A stretch of DNA of 64,000 nt from Purshia tridentata (taxonomy: Eukaryota; Streptophyta; Magnoliopsida; Rosales; Rosaceae): positions 28,874 to 92,873 of the forward strand of contig QANT01008329.1 in the NCBI GenBank assembly GCA_003254885.1, read 5' to 3'. Below the pieces are notes generated by a model. It worked only from the letters and a program-made list of their open reading frames with translations, was not told where the DNA came from and did no database searches. Shown piece after piece: positions 48,980-61,012 of the stretch. Position 1 is the first letter of the stretch; every line of letters starts with the position of its first letter. The translations under genes and the position numbers were made by a program.

Positions 48980-50594
48980 ACTTAGACTGCTCTTGGAAGC
49001 AAATATAATAACTTGAAGTTCCATTTCTGCAATAAAAAGAAAACACACTTGTGTTGAAAAATGTAATGGTGAAAGATTGCACCTTTGCTTTATGCTAGAT
49101 TTTTTTATTGGAAGCTTGAGGAATTTTCCCAAACATTTTCAAAATCAATATGACGGAACTGCAACATTTTGTATTTTTTTTCTCAGCTGCTTTTCATTTC
49201 TCTTTTTAAAAGTTTAAACTTTGTGAATGACGATTCTGATGATTTCTGTGTACTGAAAATAGTGCTGCATTCCGATGATTATTTAGATGTCATGGGTGAC
49301 ATCACAGATGGCTACTGCAGATACATGGTATTATGTAGTTTTTCACTTTGCAAAAACAACATTCTCAATGGTTTGGACAATATACAATAGAATGTTTATA
49401 GTACAATCAAGAATGATATTTTCTAACTTGGTCAAATAAAAAGAATGATATTTTCGACCGCACTGACTTGCTGCTTTTCAAGAAATCAGCTTCTCCAAGA
49501 CAATTTCAGGAGCAGAAAAAGAGAAAAAAAGAGAAGAAATGAACAGAGAAGGCTGCAACTCCTTTATATTATCTTTTCTTATTACTGGTTGTGCAGCATT
49601 ATAAATGGTTCTACCGCAAGCTTTTTGCTTAAACTACTTAGGCAAGTCAAATTAAAGGATGGACTCTAAGGAGAAACTCTTTTATAGAAATGGATTTGAT
49701 TGGATTCACTGCCTCAGGACCACATACGAGGTTAGCCACTTTGTCCTATCAAATAAAAAATGGCATATTGACAATGGACTTGGGGGAGAAACTTTTAACT
49801 ATGACAAAGTGAATGCAGTAGAAAGATATAGCACAATGAGTTGTTGAAATTCAGAAGTTACCTGCTTCGATCATATCTTCCCAAGTTCCCAAGTCAAGGG
49901 CATAAGAAGAGAAAACTCCATCATCTTCACCATTCTCTATTTCAACCACATTCAGTGTTTAACTGTTTATCATTAAGGCAGGTCTGCAGCAAGGTTTAAT
50001 ACAAAGAAGTTAGATTTTGGAGCCAAGACATCAGATTCTCTTTGGACAGTTTTCCGTCCAAGATAAAAACAAATTTCTTGCAAACATACAAACTATATCA
50101 AACTGAAACAACAGAAAAGTAGAGATGAAATATCCTCCATTCTGTTAAATCATGGGAAAAAAAATTCATAACAAACTCTTCCAGATGACGAGACTCAGGC
50201 TGTTCACATCTAACTTCCATAGGGTTCTTAACCAATCCCTAAGCAGCAGAATACCAAGATGCTCATCCACAATTGCATTTCTAATATATATATATAATTG
50301 TTTTTTTGTTTACCTTAAAAGGAGAATAAAAGGAAAAAAACAAAATCAAACAACATCCCAAAATATCTAGGCAAAAAGCTTTCAGAAAGAGTATATACAT
50401 ACACACATTCATTGAACAACATCTACCATGTCTACATCAGTTGAGTTGTAATTTAACTACATTTCTTTACAAACCTATGTACAAGAGTTGAGTCGTCCAT
50501 GACTACATTTTTTTACAGGCCTATGTAAGCAAGTTGAGTTCTATCATGACTACATTTCTTTTACAGAACATCAAGCAGTTGTGTCCTCTGCTTG
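48980..50594. other. Intergenic region between convergent SDH6 and plant-mobile-domain genes
   Basis: No complete gene was seen. A dispersed repeat lies at 49440-49628, with a second copy in the FLA intron near 58.3 kb. A short codon-like segment with a splice donor lies on the minus strand at 49862-49949 (see findings). The rest shows nothing. Confidence 0.45.
49440..49628. repeat. Dispersed repeat, copy 1
   Basis: It resembles 58242-58400 in the same orientation. Shared blocks in order include AAGAATGA.ATTTTC, CTGACTTGCT, ATCAGCTTCTCCAAGA, AAGGCTG.AACTC, ATTACTGGTT and GCAAGCT. Length differs by about 30 bases through small indels. No coding potential; a small transposable element remnant is likely. 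Confidence 0.7.
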
Positions 50595-53500
50595 CTAGCC
50601 ACTAATGAAAGAGAGAAGTTGTTGGATCTGAACCCAAGCTACTTCAACTGATTTAAAGTCTTTTTTAGCTTCCAAAGCTTTCTTCGCCAATGTTTTCTCA
50701 TGGATACAGTGATCACAAAGCATCTGCTGGGCATGTTCACGTTTGAAACTGGCTTCATTCGTTTTGGTTTTTTGGGAGGCATGGTGCTTCTCCAATTCCT
50801 TCAGAAAAGCCTTTTCTTCGGCCAATTTTTTCTCAAGCTCTTCAATCACTGAATTTTGTACAGTGATGCAAGTAAGAGACTTTTGTTCTTCTTTTTGAGC
50901 TTCAGATAAGCGGTGAGTACAGACTTGTACATCATGTTCCAGTTCTATTTTCTGAGTAAATGCTTTGTTAATTTCACCTGTAACTTCACTAGCCGAGTGG
51001 TACTTGGACTCCACAAAACCAAGTCTCTCCTGGACATTTTCAATGCTTGCAAACTGAACTCCAGTTTGAACATCAGCTTTGAGCAAGATTTCCATTGATG
51101 ATGTTAAGTTTTGTAAATTTTCAATTTCCATGACTTCATCCAGAGTGAGTGTGGAAATACTTTGGATCATGGCCTTGGCTTTAGAAATCTCATCAGAATT
51201 AGGAATGGGAGCTTCTTCAGTGTTGGCCAGGATACAAACATCCGGATGCAGGAAGATATAACTTTCCAGAAAGTCCAAAGCTCGGATAGAGTGCTTGGCC
51301 TTTGACATATAAAAAAAAGAATCAGTCAGCATTAGAAAATGTAAACTGATGAAGAAATACCCAAGTATGAAAAAAATTACCTTGAGATCACATTTTGAAC
51401 CACTATCTTTGCTTGAAGGGTTGGGATGTGATGACTGTTCTTGAAGTGGGAATCGAACTTGAGGAGGCTGAGGTTCAGCTACTTCTTGGGTTGGTGGAGA
51501 TAAAATTTGACTAGGCAGGTTCTCACTCGAAGTATCCAGAGTCTGAGTTAGTGGAGGATCATTCATCTTAGAATTAATGGTATCTTCAGTTAACTTGACA
51601 ATGTATCCCTCATCTTGAGCATCAGATTGTTGTTGTTTTGACTGAGGACCTGTGTTCTTCTCAAAGGTGGCTTCCTTGCCTTGAGTCACATTTGAAATCT
51701 TTTCTTGCTGGGCCACATGCTTAATTCTATTCCTTGGTGGATCAAGCTCTGGAATGGGTATTTCCTCTGCATGAACAAGTACAAGATGTGGACTGGTTCC
51801 CTTGCCATCAGTCACATTTGAACTCTTTTCTTGCTGGGCCTTATACTTACTTCTTTGCCTTGGTGGTTCAAGCTCTGGAATGGGGATTGCCTCTGCATGA
51901 ACAAGTACAAGAAAAAGTTCTAAAATTTGAAGATCAAATAAACATAAGATTATTACCTAAGCCACATGGTGAATAACATTGACGCAATCTTTGATGCCTT
52001 TGTATCCCAACCCAACTAAACATAATGAGGTTGACCAACCCAACTAAACTGAAAGAAGCAATAATACTAAATCTTTGATGCCTTTGTATCCCAACCCAAC
52101 TAAACTGAAAGAAGCAATAATACTAAGTGGTGTATGGTTATTTAATCATCAGTGAAATGACTGCTGACTGAACACCAATGGGGTTTTCTACTCCTCAGAG
52201 ACCATATTTGAAAAAACATAGAAACAATTCTGTTTCCATTTCTACACCTCTTTATACTTCTGTTGCACCTAGAGCATTAACATCATACTTCATTCGATAA
52301 ATCTCTCAAATTATCATATAGATAAGTAGTTGGGGCTGAAAGTACCTTTACGCTTCTTCAAAGCATCCTTTCTTGCTTTCTTTGGAGGCAATAAGTTAAA
52401 GTTTGACTCTGTGGACCCGCTTGGCTTAGGTGGACAATGTGGTCTGTTTCGCGCCAAGTCATCAAGCTTAAGAAGATAATTTAAATCTTCAGGAAAGGTT
52501 TCTTTATAGTATTTGGTCCACCAGCAACTGAAGGATGAGGTGGCACTAGGTATAACTGAAAATGGAGCAAATTTAAGTTTGCTCAGCAAATGAGGTGTGG
52601 TAAAACTAAGCACCTGTAGTTGTTCAGGACTATTAGAGGTTGTCCTTTCTGGGAAATGGGTATTGAAAGAGAAGAAAGGGGGAGCAGGAATGTCTTGAAT
52701 CAGACCGAACTGACGGGCACAGAGATTTGGGCAATATGCTTCAACACCACAAGTTTTATATCTAGAACTTTTAAGAGTGACAACAGGAAGATCACGACTA
52801 ACAAGAAAGCTGGTCCACATGCCCTTCAGTGTACCAAGTTCAGTTTTGGTCATTTCAGACCGTGGAAAGATCAACCATGGAGGTAAAGCATCTGAGTTTG
52901 AATATGGGATGAAGTTAAAATTCTCTTCCCTATCGAAGTGGCACATGTACATTAAACAGTCGTGAAATGAAAATTCAGGATTTTTGAAGATAACATATTT
53001 TAGTCCATGACAGGAGAGATTGGGAACTACAGAACAATGAGGACGCACATTTGGAAAGTATGTGTGAAGCCAAAGTTGAAGAATCCATATTGGACCACCA
53101 GTAGCACCTAGCTGAGAATGAAGCATGTCATTGATGCCTCTATACAAGTAGGCAAGAATAAAGGGTCCTAATGCGTATGATTCACCCCTAGATAAAGCCA
53201 CAGCCAAAGGTAAATAGTGTTTTACGATCTTGAATGAGCGAGAACAAAGTAGGTAACGACAAAGCCAGTAAAGAAGAAAAGCTACATGCTCTTCATCTGT
53301 CACAACTCCAACTTTATTATGTCTTTTAATGAAGGAAGAAAAATTGGAGCGTTTGGTAAATTCAATTCCGAAATTATCATCGGGAATGGACGATGAAAGC
53401 GAATCAGCAAGAACAACATCCAAATGGGGACCATCTGGTCTAAGTCCTACCAGAGCACTAAGATCTAAAAGAGTAATAGTAAGGGGACCCTGACCAAGAT

Positions 53501-53954
53501 GAAAAGAGTTTGTGGAAGTTGACCAAAAGCAGAGTGCAGCAAGTACTAAAGAACGATTGAAAGGAATGGTAAACTTAGAGAATTGGAGAACATCATAAAT
53601 CCCAGCTTGATGCCAAATATATCTTTTTTTATCTTCAACTCTTTGAAACCAAGAGACCCAATTAGGGTCATCAGAAGGCCAAAAACGTTTGCTTTCATGA
53701 AACCATTCATAGAATTTGGCATTTTGATTATTGATAAGAAAATCTTCAGTTTTGCGTTTTGGAAACTCACAAACATAAATAGCCGGCAAAGTTTCTGCAG
53801 ATTTCAGTGCTGGACCTAAAATAAAGTGCTGAGAAGTCGAATCAGGGATGAGTACTTCAAAGTTGGTAGTTTCAGTGCCTATTTCCCCCATACGTTGTTT
53901 CAATCTCTCAACAGCCTCAACAGCCAATTCATCGTCAGAGGATGAGAGGTCCAT
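50595..53954 (-). CDS. Plant mobile domain (PMD, aminotransferase-like) protein with coiled-coil tail, 3 exons
   Basis: Three exons give 941 residues: 53954-52346, 51892-51381 and 51299-50595. Residues about 60-430 form the plant mobile domain (VSWFQRVEDKKRYIWHQAGI, LVLAALCFWSTSTNSFHLGQ, GPLTITLLDLSALVGLRPDG, FLLYWLCRYLLCSRSFKIVK, LGPFILAYLYRGINDMLHSQ), found in MAIN/MAIL proteins and in Mutator- and Gypsy-type transposons. The middle is Pro/Gln-rich and low complexity. The last 230 residues form a long coiled coil (EKKLAEEKAFLKELEKHHAS, LAKKALEAKKDFKSVEVAW). Exon 2 begins with a 42-residue unit (EAIPIPELEPPRQR...) repeated once in frame (EEIPIPELDPPRNR...). The gene is intact, which suggests a host gene of transposon origin or a recent element. 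The function is unknown; Arabidopsis relatives act in silencing and meristem maintenance. Confidence 0.88.
51640..51912 (-). repeat. 126-bp in-frame tandem duplication across an intron-exon border
   Basis: The segment CTTGTACTTGTTCATGCAGA plus the following coding bases occurs twice with 126-base spacing (CCTCTGCATGA on the plus strand at 51764 and 51890). In the upstream copy CATGCAG is the splice acceptor of exon 2. In the second copy the same bases are coding (LVLVHAEE). The unit is 42 codons, so the frame is kept. Confidence 0.85.
51984..52126. repeat. Direct repeat in intron 1 of the PMD gene
   Basis: ATCTTTGATGCCTTTGTATC followed by CCAACCCAACTAAAC occurs twice (about 51989 and 52072), and AACTGAAAGAAGCAATAATA is also repeated (about 52048 and 52105). 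This is a partial tandem duplication inside the intron. Confidence 0.8.
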
Positions 53955-56604
53955 GTTTCTAGAAAGAGAACAGAAATACAAGTTTAGGACAAATTTACAT
54001 GGCAGAAGGTGAAGACTATTAAAGAAGCTGGACAGTAAGCAAAAGTTTGCGTAGGATAAAGACCAGGGCTTTTCAGTTTGTAATTTTCTTTCACTGAGTG
54101 TGTTCTTCTTCCTGCTTAAGGAAGACTACTTTGTAAGACAGGAAGAACCCATATTCATTTTTAATCAACTCTAAGTTTGAACACAGAAAATTTTAACCAA
54201 TTTTTCATTTCAAAAACTTGCATCAAAATTTGGGTAAACAATTGCAGTGCGCATTTGCCGAAAAAGCTCAACAAATGAACTGCACAACACACAAAAGCTT
54301 ACTGTCACAGATATGAGTAACCAAAAAAAAAAAACCCCAAATGATTATGAAAAACAACTGATGGAATAGATGACAAACTAGCTTGGCAAATGTATAAAAA
54401 TTGCTTTATGAGACATCCATGGAGATGGCAGAAATCCAAGTAAGTCACATAAGCTTGAAACAACAATGTAGTGAGTGATATGTGAAGCAAATGATGAAAC
54501 TTCAACAGACATACTAAACCCAGTAGATAAAACTGAAAGAAGCTACCGAGACAATAGTTGTTTTCAACATAAGACTCACTTTTACCAATTAATTCAATCA
54601 AATACATTCAGTCATAGGACCGACTTCACAGTCAAATACATTCAATCAAACAAGAAGAAAGGCAGGCCAATTACCAATTTACCGAAGCGAGTCCGCTATG
54701 AGATGCAAACTTTGGGTCTTACTGTCTCCTTCTTCTCATGCAAGCTTCGAGAGTTATTTTTGTCTGTAGAATCTCCGGGATTCTTTACTTTTAGAAAAAG
54801 ACAGGCATATTTAAACCCCATGCTATGCCTCATTAATTCATTATTTAAATGGTAATAAGTATTTTTCTCTTTTTATTTTGGTTTGAAATTTTGAATTCTT
54901 TTTCTTCCATGGTTGATTGAAATTTGCATCGTGGGTGGCAAAACTTCTTCTTCCATGGTTGATTAATTTCCCCTCCTAAACCTACAAATCAACACCATTA
55001 GTGCTTTAGTGTCATGCTAGCCCGATCCTTTTAAAAATATATTATGTCAAGATAACTAAGATTTAGACTCGATACAATTCAAAATTCACGATTCATTCGT
55101 GTATATTCTTATTGTATCTTAAACAAGTCAGTCCACAAGCCATTTTTACTTTTGTTTCTTTAAAAGTAAGAAAATTTATCATATGATATTTTTTCTCTTA
55201 TAATTAAATATTAATATATTTTATTTGAAAAATTAAAATTTTCTATTGAAAAGTTCTTTAAAAAGATTAAAAAAAAACTAATGTAAAATGAGTTGTGTCT
55301 AATTCAGACTTAGTTCACGCTCGTGTCATGCTTTACTTATATCGTACTATGTTCTGCCATGTTTGATATGTTAAAAGTCGACCTGACCTAACCCATTCCT
55401 ACCGTATCTGTTTTAATCATGTTACATGACTGTCATTAGCAATGGAATACCATTGTAAGAATCGGTTTGATTTGCGTAATTGATTTCTTTGAAAATTAAT
55501 TTTTGTCCATTTTTCAAGAAAAGTGGAATATAAGATTCTTATTTCTGTGTTTGGTAATACTGAGAAAGTAAATAAAGAATTACCTTTTAATTTCATTTGC
55601 ATGTTTAGTTTGTACAACAATACAAAATAAAACATATCTAATTTTTCAATTATACTCTTATTTAATATATATACATATAATGAATAAAGGTATTATAATT
55701 GGTATTTTCAAATATTAGAAGAAGTATATTTGTATAGCAAAAGTGTAATAAATAATTTCCCAAGAGAAGGAAAACCAAAACCCAAGCTGGAAGGATAGAT
55801 TCATTTTCTCCCTTTTGAGTGCATTAGATTCTCATGGGCAAAGAAACCATTTCTCATCTATGTACTTACCAAACGTAGGAATGAAATTAATTTCTCATTC
55901 CTAAACTTCAAAAACTTAAACAAAAAATGTGAAAATGAGAGAGCAAGCGAGTGTGAGAGCAAGATAGTGAGTCCTTCTTCTTGGTGGTTCTTTCAAGGTG
56001 GCATTTGTAGCTTGAAGAGGTGGTGATTATTGTTCATCAAGTTTTGTTCTTCGACTGTTGTTCATCAAGTTTTGATCTTTGACTTGGTAAGATCTTTTCG
56101 TTGAACACCATGTTAAATCCTTGTGTTCTTATTTTCTTAGTTGGTTTGAGTTTGTGATTTTTCCCATTCTATTCTGAAACATTTGTAACCGATTTCCTAA
56201 TCTCATTTATAATATCAAACTCTGATGGGTATGAATATGAAGAGGGAATTGAAACACTAATTCCCATTTCGATCATCTCCATCAAACAATCATCATCCTG
56301 TGAAGATTATGGTCTTCGTCTATGGCCTTGTAAAGCATATAAAGATTGAGTAGGTACAGTAGGACCACTCCTGACCCTTCAAGTTTGTCTTTTTGATCAT
56401 AATGTGTTTGAGCCTTAACGACCCAAAGTGAGATGTGGCGGTGGTGGTATTTCCATGGTTATTGACTAAGATTGGGGCAGGTGGAGCATATATTTGCTTA
56501 GTTAAAATCTATTGAATAAAGTTGGCATATTGCCATTTATCAAAAACAAAAACCAATTATAACCGAAAGAGAAACAAAAATCAATTATCAAAACAAAAAA
56601 ACAT

Positions 56605-56836
56605 TAAGGCCTTGCTAAGATTAAATTGAAGAAGATAAATAATAAATTTATGTATATTTAAAAAAAAAATTCTAACTTAAATAAAAAATATGAGAATAAA
56701 ATAAATAACTCTTTAAAATAATGAAAATTTTCTTTTCATCGTATTTCTTCAAGTTAGAAACACTCTTTTTTTTCTTTTTAAATACACGTAAATCTTACCT
56801 ATTATCTTTACCAATCAATTCTAGACACCAAAGGAT
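56605..56836. repeat. Foldback (MITE-like) element
   Basis: About 100-base arms pair imperfectly. AAATTGAAGAAGATAAATAA, TTTATGTATATTTAAAAA and TTCTAACTT on the left pair with AAGTTAGAA, TTTTTAAATACACGTAAA and TTATCTTTACCAATCAATT on the right. The centre is near 56715. No coding potential. Confidence 0.6.
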
Positions 56837-57545
56837 AACTAACAGTTATAGGTCTTAGTTACATAAGAGTTTAATTTTGAATTTAGTGGGTAGAATTTAG
56901 GAATCAGGATGAAAAAAATTGGAGGTACAAAAAACAAGTTAGATGATGCCAAATCATAAACTTTCTAATCGCTGTGAGGTACAATTCAGGTCTGCTGCCC
57001 AAATTGCCAAACAAAACCTCAACTAAAGGACTGGTCAAACTCAAACTGGTTCATGAAGATTTACCAAGTGATTACAAACACCATAAGTAAAAACTAATTA
57101 TAACAAGAGAAAAAAAACAAACTTGAATAAGATTTTTGCATAGATTCAATATTACAGAAAAAAAAAAAAAAGCTAACCCAGATCCAAAAGAATATTACAG
57201 CAAAGAATCATTTTATTTCATTTCACAGAATTTCCTGTTTAGATTTTTATTTCAATGGGCAGATGAAAACGTGCAAGATACTGCCCCAGCCACCCTGATT
57301 ACACACAGCTTAAATCCCACTACCAACAAACCACCTAAAAAATTGAAAAAATAAAGGTTATAAGAATACATTTTATGATTTATGTACTTAATTGTATATT
57401 TAACTCTAAAGTAACTTCTCTACCCCCAGACCCAAAACCGCAAAAGGCCAAAGAGAGTGAAAAAGAGAACAAAAAAATAGAGATAATTGAGCAAAGAAAA
57501 AAACCCATTAAAAAATAAAAACCCAAGTTCATCACTAGTCTCCAT

Positions 57546-57616
57546 TCATGTAAGCTGCCTTTCCTTTCCATGCCTTTTTACATCCTTTGCAATTTTATCA
57601 ATCTCAAGGGCTGTCT
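57546..57616 (-). other. Possible alternative last exon of the FLA gene
   Basis: On the minus strand a good acceptor (TTTCATTTATGCAG) is followed by 23 codons ending TGA (TALEIDKIAKDVKRHGKERQ, then LT). The segment needs one base from a previous exon. The FLA first exon ends in that phase, so direct splicing would keep the frame and replace the conserved tail. It may instead be the end of an unrelated gene or chance. No polyadenylation evidence is available. Confidence 0.3.
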
Positions 57617-58079
57617 CTGCATAAATGAAATGCAACTTTTTTCATTGATTTGTAGAACTTCCATTAGTTAATAAAAAAATTGATGTGAAATGTTATGACT
57701 TTCAACAAAGTTTAAGAAGCAACCAAATAAATACTACTGACAGATCTTGCCTGACCACTAGGCCACATACATATGGTAAAATTGGAAGGAAATGAACAAT
57801 TTACCTTAAAATAATACAGTTCAAAAATGTTGAAGCAAATGAAAATTGCAAAGTGCTCCCTGAAGTGTTTCTAATTTTCTATTATGCATCAAGCCACAAA
57901 AGCATGCACAAGGCCCAGAAACATACAAAAGGATCAATATCTTTAATTCAAGCCGAAGAGATCATAAACATTTTGTTTAGTTCTATAGTCATTGACGAAG
58001 GGTATATTAGAGGAGAGATTATAACCTTCGTCGGTTGTTTTTGTCAAGCTCATCAATGAGAGAACAGTGGTAGCATATT

Positions 58080-61012
58080 TCATTGGCAAGTGGTGAATCG
58101 AGCATCCTGTCCAAAGCTGCTTAGCATCCGACATGCTACTTCCAGTAATTTTCCTGCCATTTTCACAGATTTAAGTGATTTAGCATAATCTGAGATAAAT
58201 GTTATTGAAAATAAAAAAAATTCTCAACCACAAACAAGTTGAAGAATGACATTTTCTACAAAAACTGACTTGCTTCTTTACAATATATCAGCTTCTCCAA
58301 GAGAAAATAAGGGAACATAAAAGTGATAAAGAAATTAAGAGAAAAGGCTGTAACTCTAGTATATTGTCTTTTTATTACTGGTTTTGCTGCAAGCTATTTG
58401 GTTGAATAGACAAGCTTTTCTTATTACTGCTATTTGCTTCAATAATTATTCCATAATTATTTTTATTACGTAATCACACACTAACAACAGGAATTAAAGA
58501 AAATCTATCTATAGTATTATTAACAGAAGGCCCTTTGTCAACCATAGTAGGGAAAATATCAATTTTGCCCTTACTAAACAATTTTAACAATTAATTAAAA
58601 ATTAATATTGTTAAGCTAATTAATATTGCTTCACTTGTAATCCACTGACTTTCTCTCTCCTACTATAACTTCTCATCACTATTCACTATGCACACATGCA
58701 CATGCATGGCATGTGTATGATGCTTCTAGTTTTGTAAAAGGAAATACATATTATTTAGAAACAGAAAAAAATTCTGCGTGGACTAAAAGCTACAGTGTAT
58801 TGGTGAAAATAGAACTAATAGAAAATGTAAGGTACAGTCTTCTAATTATCATTGGCGGATTTTGTTGGGAAATTCATAAGCACAACATCGTGCTATACAG
58901 GGTTGACAGATGAAAAGTGAGAATCAATTAGATATAGTAAAAGACAAAAGCCTCTCTATCATTAACAGCTGGTTTTTGTTTTGTTTTGGTATAAGGTCTA
59001 AGTCACCAACACCCAATTAGAGAAATTCGGAAACCATCCACCAATTGTAATTTCCTAAATTGCCCCTTCCTGCCTTAATGGGCAACTTTAGTTTACACTG
59101 AAAACAAAGAAAACATAGACGAACCAACTTGAGAACTTAAATACAACATCTTTTCTAGCTAGAGTGGCTTCCAAATGTGTTCAATATGCAACACACAAAC
59201 ACAACACCCAAAAAACTGGCCAAAACAATCTTATATCTGGGTTAGAAATACTACTAATTACAGTTTATTGTAGGGGATTAATTTTTATCCATACCCAAAT
59301 TGAGCTGAATAGTTGGGTCTATTTTTACTTCTATTCTAAGAAATTCATTAAGAAAAAGTTAATTGAGTCTAGAATAGTTGGGTCCTTGTGGCTTTAGGTT
59401 CAACCTAGCCTCCTTGTGTTTCACATCAAGTTGAGTAGCCCAACCTTTTCCAAGTTAAATGTTAACAAAATTTTCAATCTCAGATTCCAACCCTCCATGG
59501 AGAGACTACCTTTTTCCCACATATTATTCCACACACCTCCTCACTCTTCACTCTCCTTTCCTCCCTTGAAAGCAATCATCTACCACACACACCAAAGTCA
59601 ATTTCACCATTTCACTTTTAGCCACTTAGTCCACACTTTGAAGCAACACCATGCAAAGAGTAACTTTTACATCACAATGAAAAATTCCCAAAAAACATAC
59701 CTCTCCTGGGCTTGGCCACAACCTTAGCGGGTCGAACCGTTTTGGTCACGGGTTTGGACTCCACCTCCTCGGCCGGGAACAAAACCCCATCAATTCCCTG
59801 AACAGAAATCCGCCCATCCGTATAAATGTCCGGGTCGAACAAGTAAGCCGACCCGTCCCCATCCCCGAACTTAACCGACCCATCAGCCTCCTGAGCTACA
59901 ACCTTGTGGGGCAAGTGAAGGGTATCGTACCGAACCTTCCCGAACCTCCTCACCGCATTGTACATGCTCTCTTCGGTCTGATATTCCGGTATCAAATGGT
60001 AGTACATGATCTGCTCCGGCGCGCCGGGCTCGCTGAGCTGGTCCGTCGTCAGCTTCGCCATGGCCTCGTCGTTTGGCGCCAAAACGGTAAGCACATAACC
60101 CTCGGAGACAAGCCGACCCATTTCGGTCGCCAAAGAGGTCAAATTTACCAAAATGTCCGCCATCTCGTTGTAGCCACCGTAGTGCAGTAGCGTCTGGATG
60201 AAGTCCTTCACTTGGGCGTGCCCGTTGAAGTGGTGGTGGGGCCCGCCGGGACCCGGAGCAGGAGCCGGAGCCAATGACGGTCCGGGAGCGAGCGCGTCGT
60301 ACACGGGCAAGGCAGGCGGGGATCCGGGTTTGGTTGGCGGGTCAGGTTTCTTTAAGCGGTGGGTTCTCGGGTCAACCTCGGGCGCTCCCTCGGGTTTGAC
60401 CGCCGTAATGGAGCGGAGACTGCGGCGTCGGTTGAAGTCCTCTTCGACGGAGCGCGGGATGAGAAGCCTCTCGATGGCATGAATGACTCCGTCGGGTCGG
60501 GTGACGGAGTCAGAATGGACAACCCGGGCGAGATCTACGGTTTTTTGGCCTGACTGGAGGCGGCTCAAGTGGAGGTGGTCGCCTGAGAGAGTGTGGTGGC
60601 GGGTCGGGGAAGTGTCGGTGGGCCATTGGTCGGATCCGATTCGAGTTTTGATGACGTGGAAGAGCAGGAGTTTCTGGAGCGATTTGAGGTTGCCCGGTTC
60701 AAGCAAGAAGCGCTTGAAATCCGGGTCGAGGTCGCGGTCGACGGCGTCGTTTCGGGGGGCGAAGATGGTGACGTTGTGGCGACCGACGGCGTCTTCGAGA
60801 GTCTGTAGAAGCATGGCCTTCTCCACTAGCTCAGCTAGCTCCGTGTAATGCGAGTCGAGAAGAGCCACGAGGACCGAGTTGGAGTTGATCTGACTCACCG
60901 TCACAGTAGTAGATGCCGAGTTAGGCTTGGAATGTTCTGGCAATGCGAAGCATATTCCGGCGAAGAGGAGCACCGAGAGAGCGAAATGGAGCCCCGATGC
61001 GCCGAAACCCAT
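58080..61012 (-). CDS. FLA17: Fasciclin-like arabinogalactan protein (FLA15-18 clade, FLA17-like), 2 exons
   Basis: Exon 1 is 61012-59701 and exon 2 is 58153-58080, giving 461 residues, close to the 462 I recall for Arabidopsis FLA17/18. An N-terminal signal peptide (MGFGASGLHFALSVLLFAGI, CFALPEHS) is followed by fasciclin domain 1 (about 45-190, VTIFAPRNDAVDRDLDP, LLLFHVIKTRI, DGVIHAIERLLIP). Next comes a Pro-rich linker with AP/PA arabinogalactan motifs (LAPGPSLAPAPAPGPG), then fasciclin domain 2 (about 265-410, YVLTVLAPNDEAMAKL, YYHLIPEYQTEESMYNAVRR). The tail from exon 2 (GKLLEVACRMLSSFGQDARF, TTCQ) has two Cys and no GPI signal, as in this clade. The protein is secreted to the cell wall, where FLAs affect adhesion and wall properties. 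Exon 1 is much richer in GC than its surroundings, which creates long antisense open frames. The 1547-base intron carries a dispersed repeat. Confidence 0.93.
58242..58400. repeat. Dispersed repeat, copy 2 (inside the FLA intron)
   Basis: This is the partner of 49440-49628, same orientation, with small indels. It begins about 90 bases upstream (in gene direction) of FLA exon 2. No inverted ends were identified. Confidence 0.7.

Larger units (their letters stand above)
53955..58079. other. Gene-poor region between PMD and FLA genes
   Basis: No complete gene was found. The left part is the PMD promoter. There is a foldback element at about 56605-56836 (listed separately) and a short tandem duplication of TGTTCATCAAGTTTTG at about 56033-56077. 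A possible alternative last exon of the FLA gene lies at 57546-57616 on the minus strand. The remaining open frames have no family resemblance. Confidence 0.45.

Noticed and set aside
54475-54855. A 126-codon plus-strand frame
   Set aside because: No family signature, and the composition does not differ from neighbouring intergenic DNA.
60198-60848. Long plus-strand open frames (94 and 121 codons) opposite the FLA gene
   Set aside because: They mirror a GC-rich, well-supported coding exon on the other strand and resemble no known protein.
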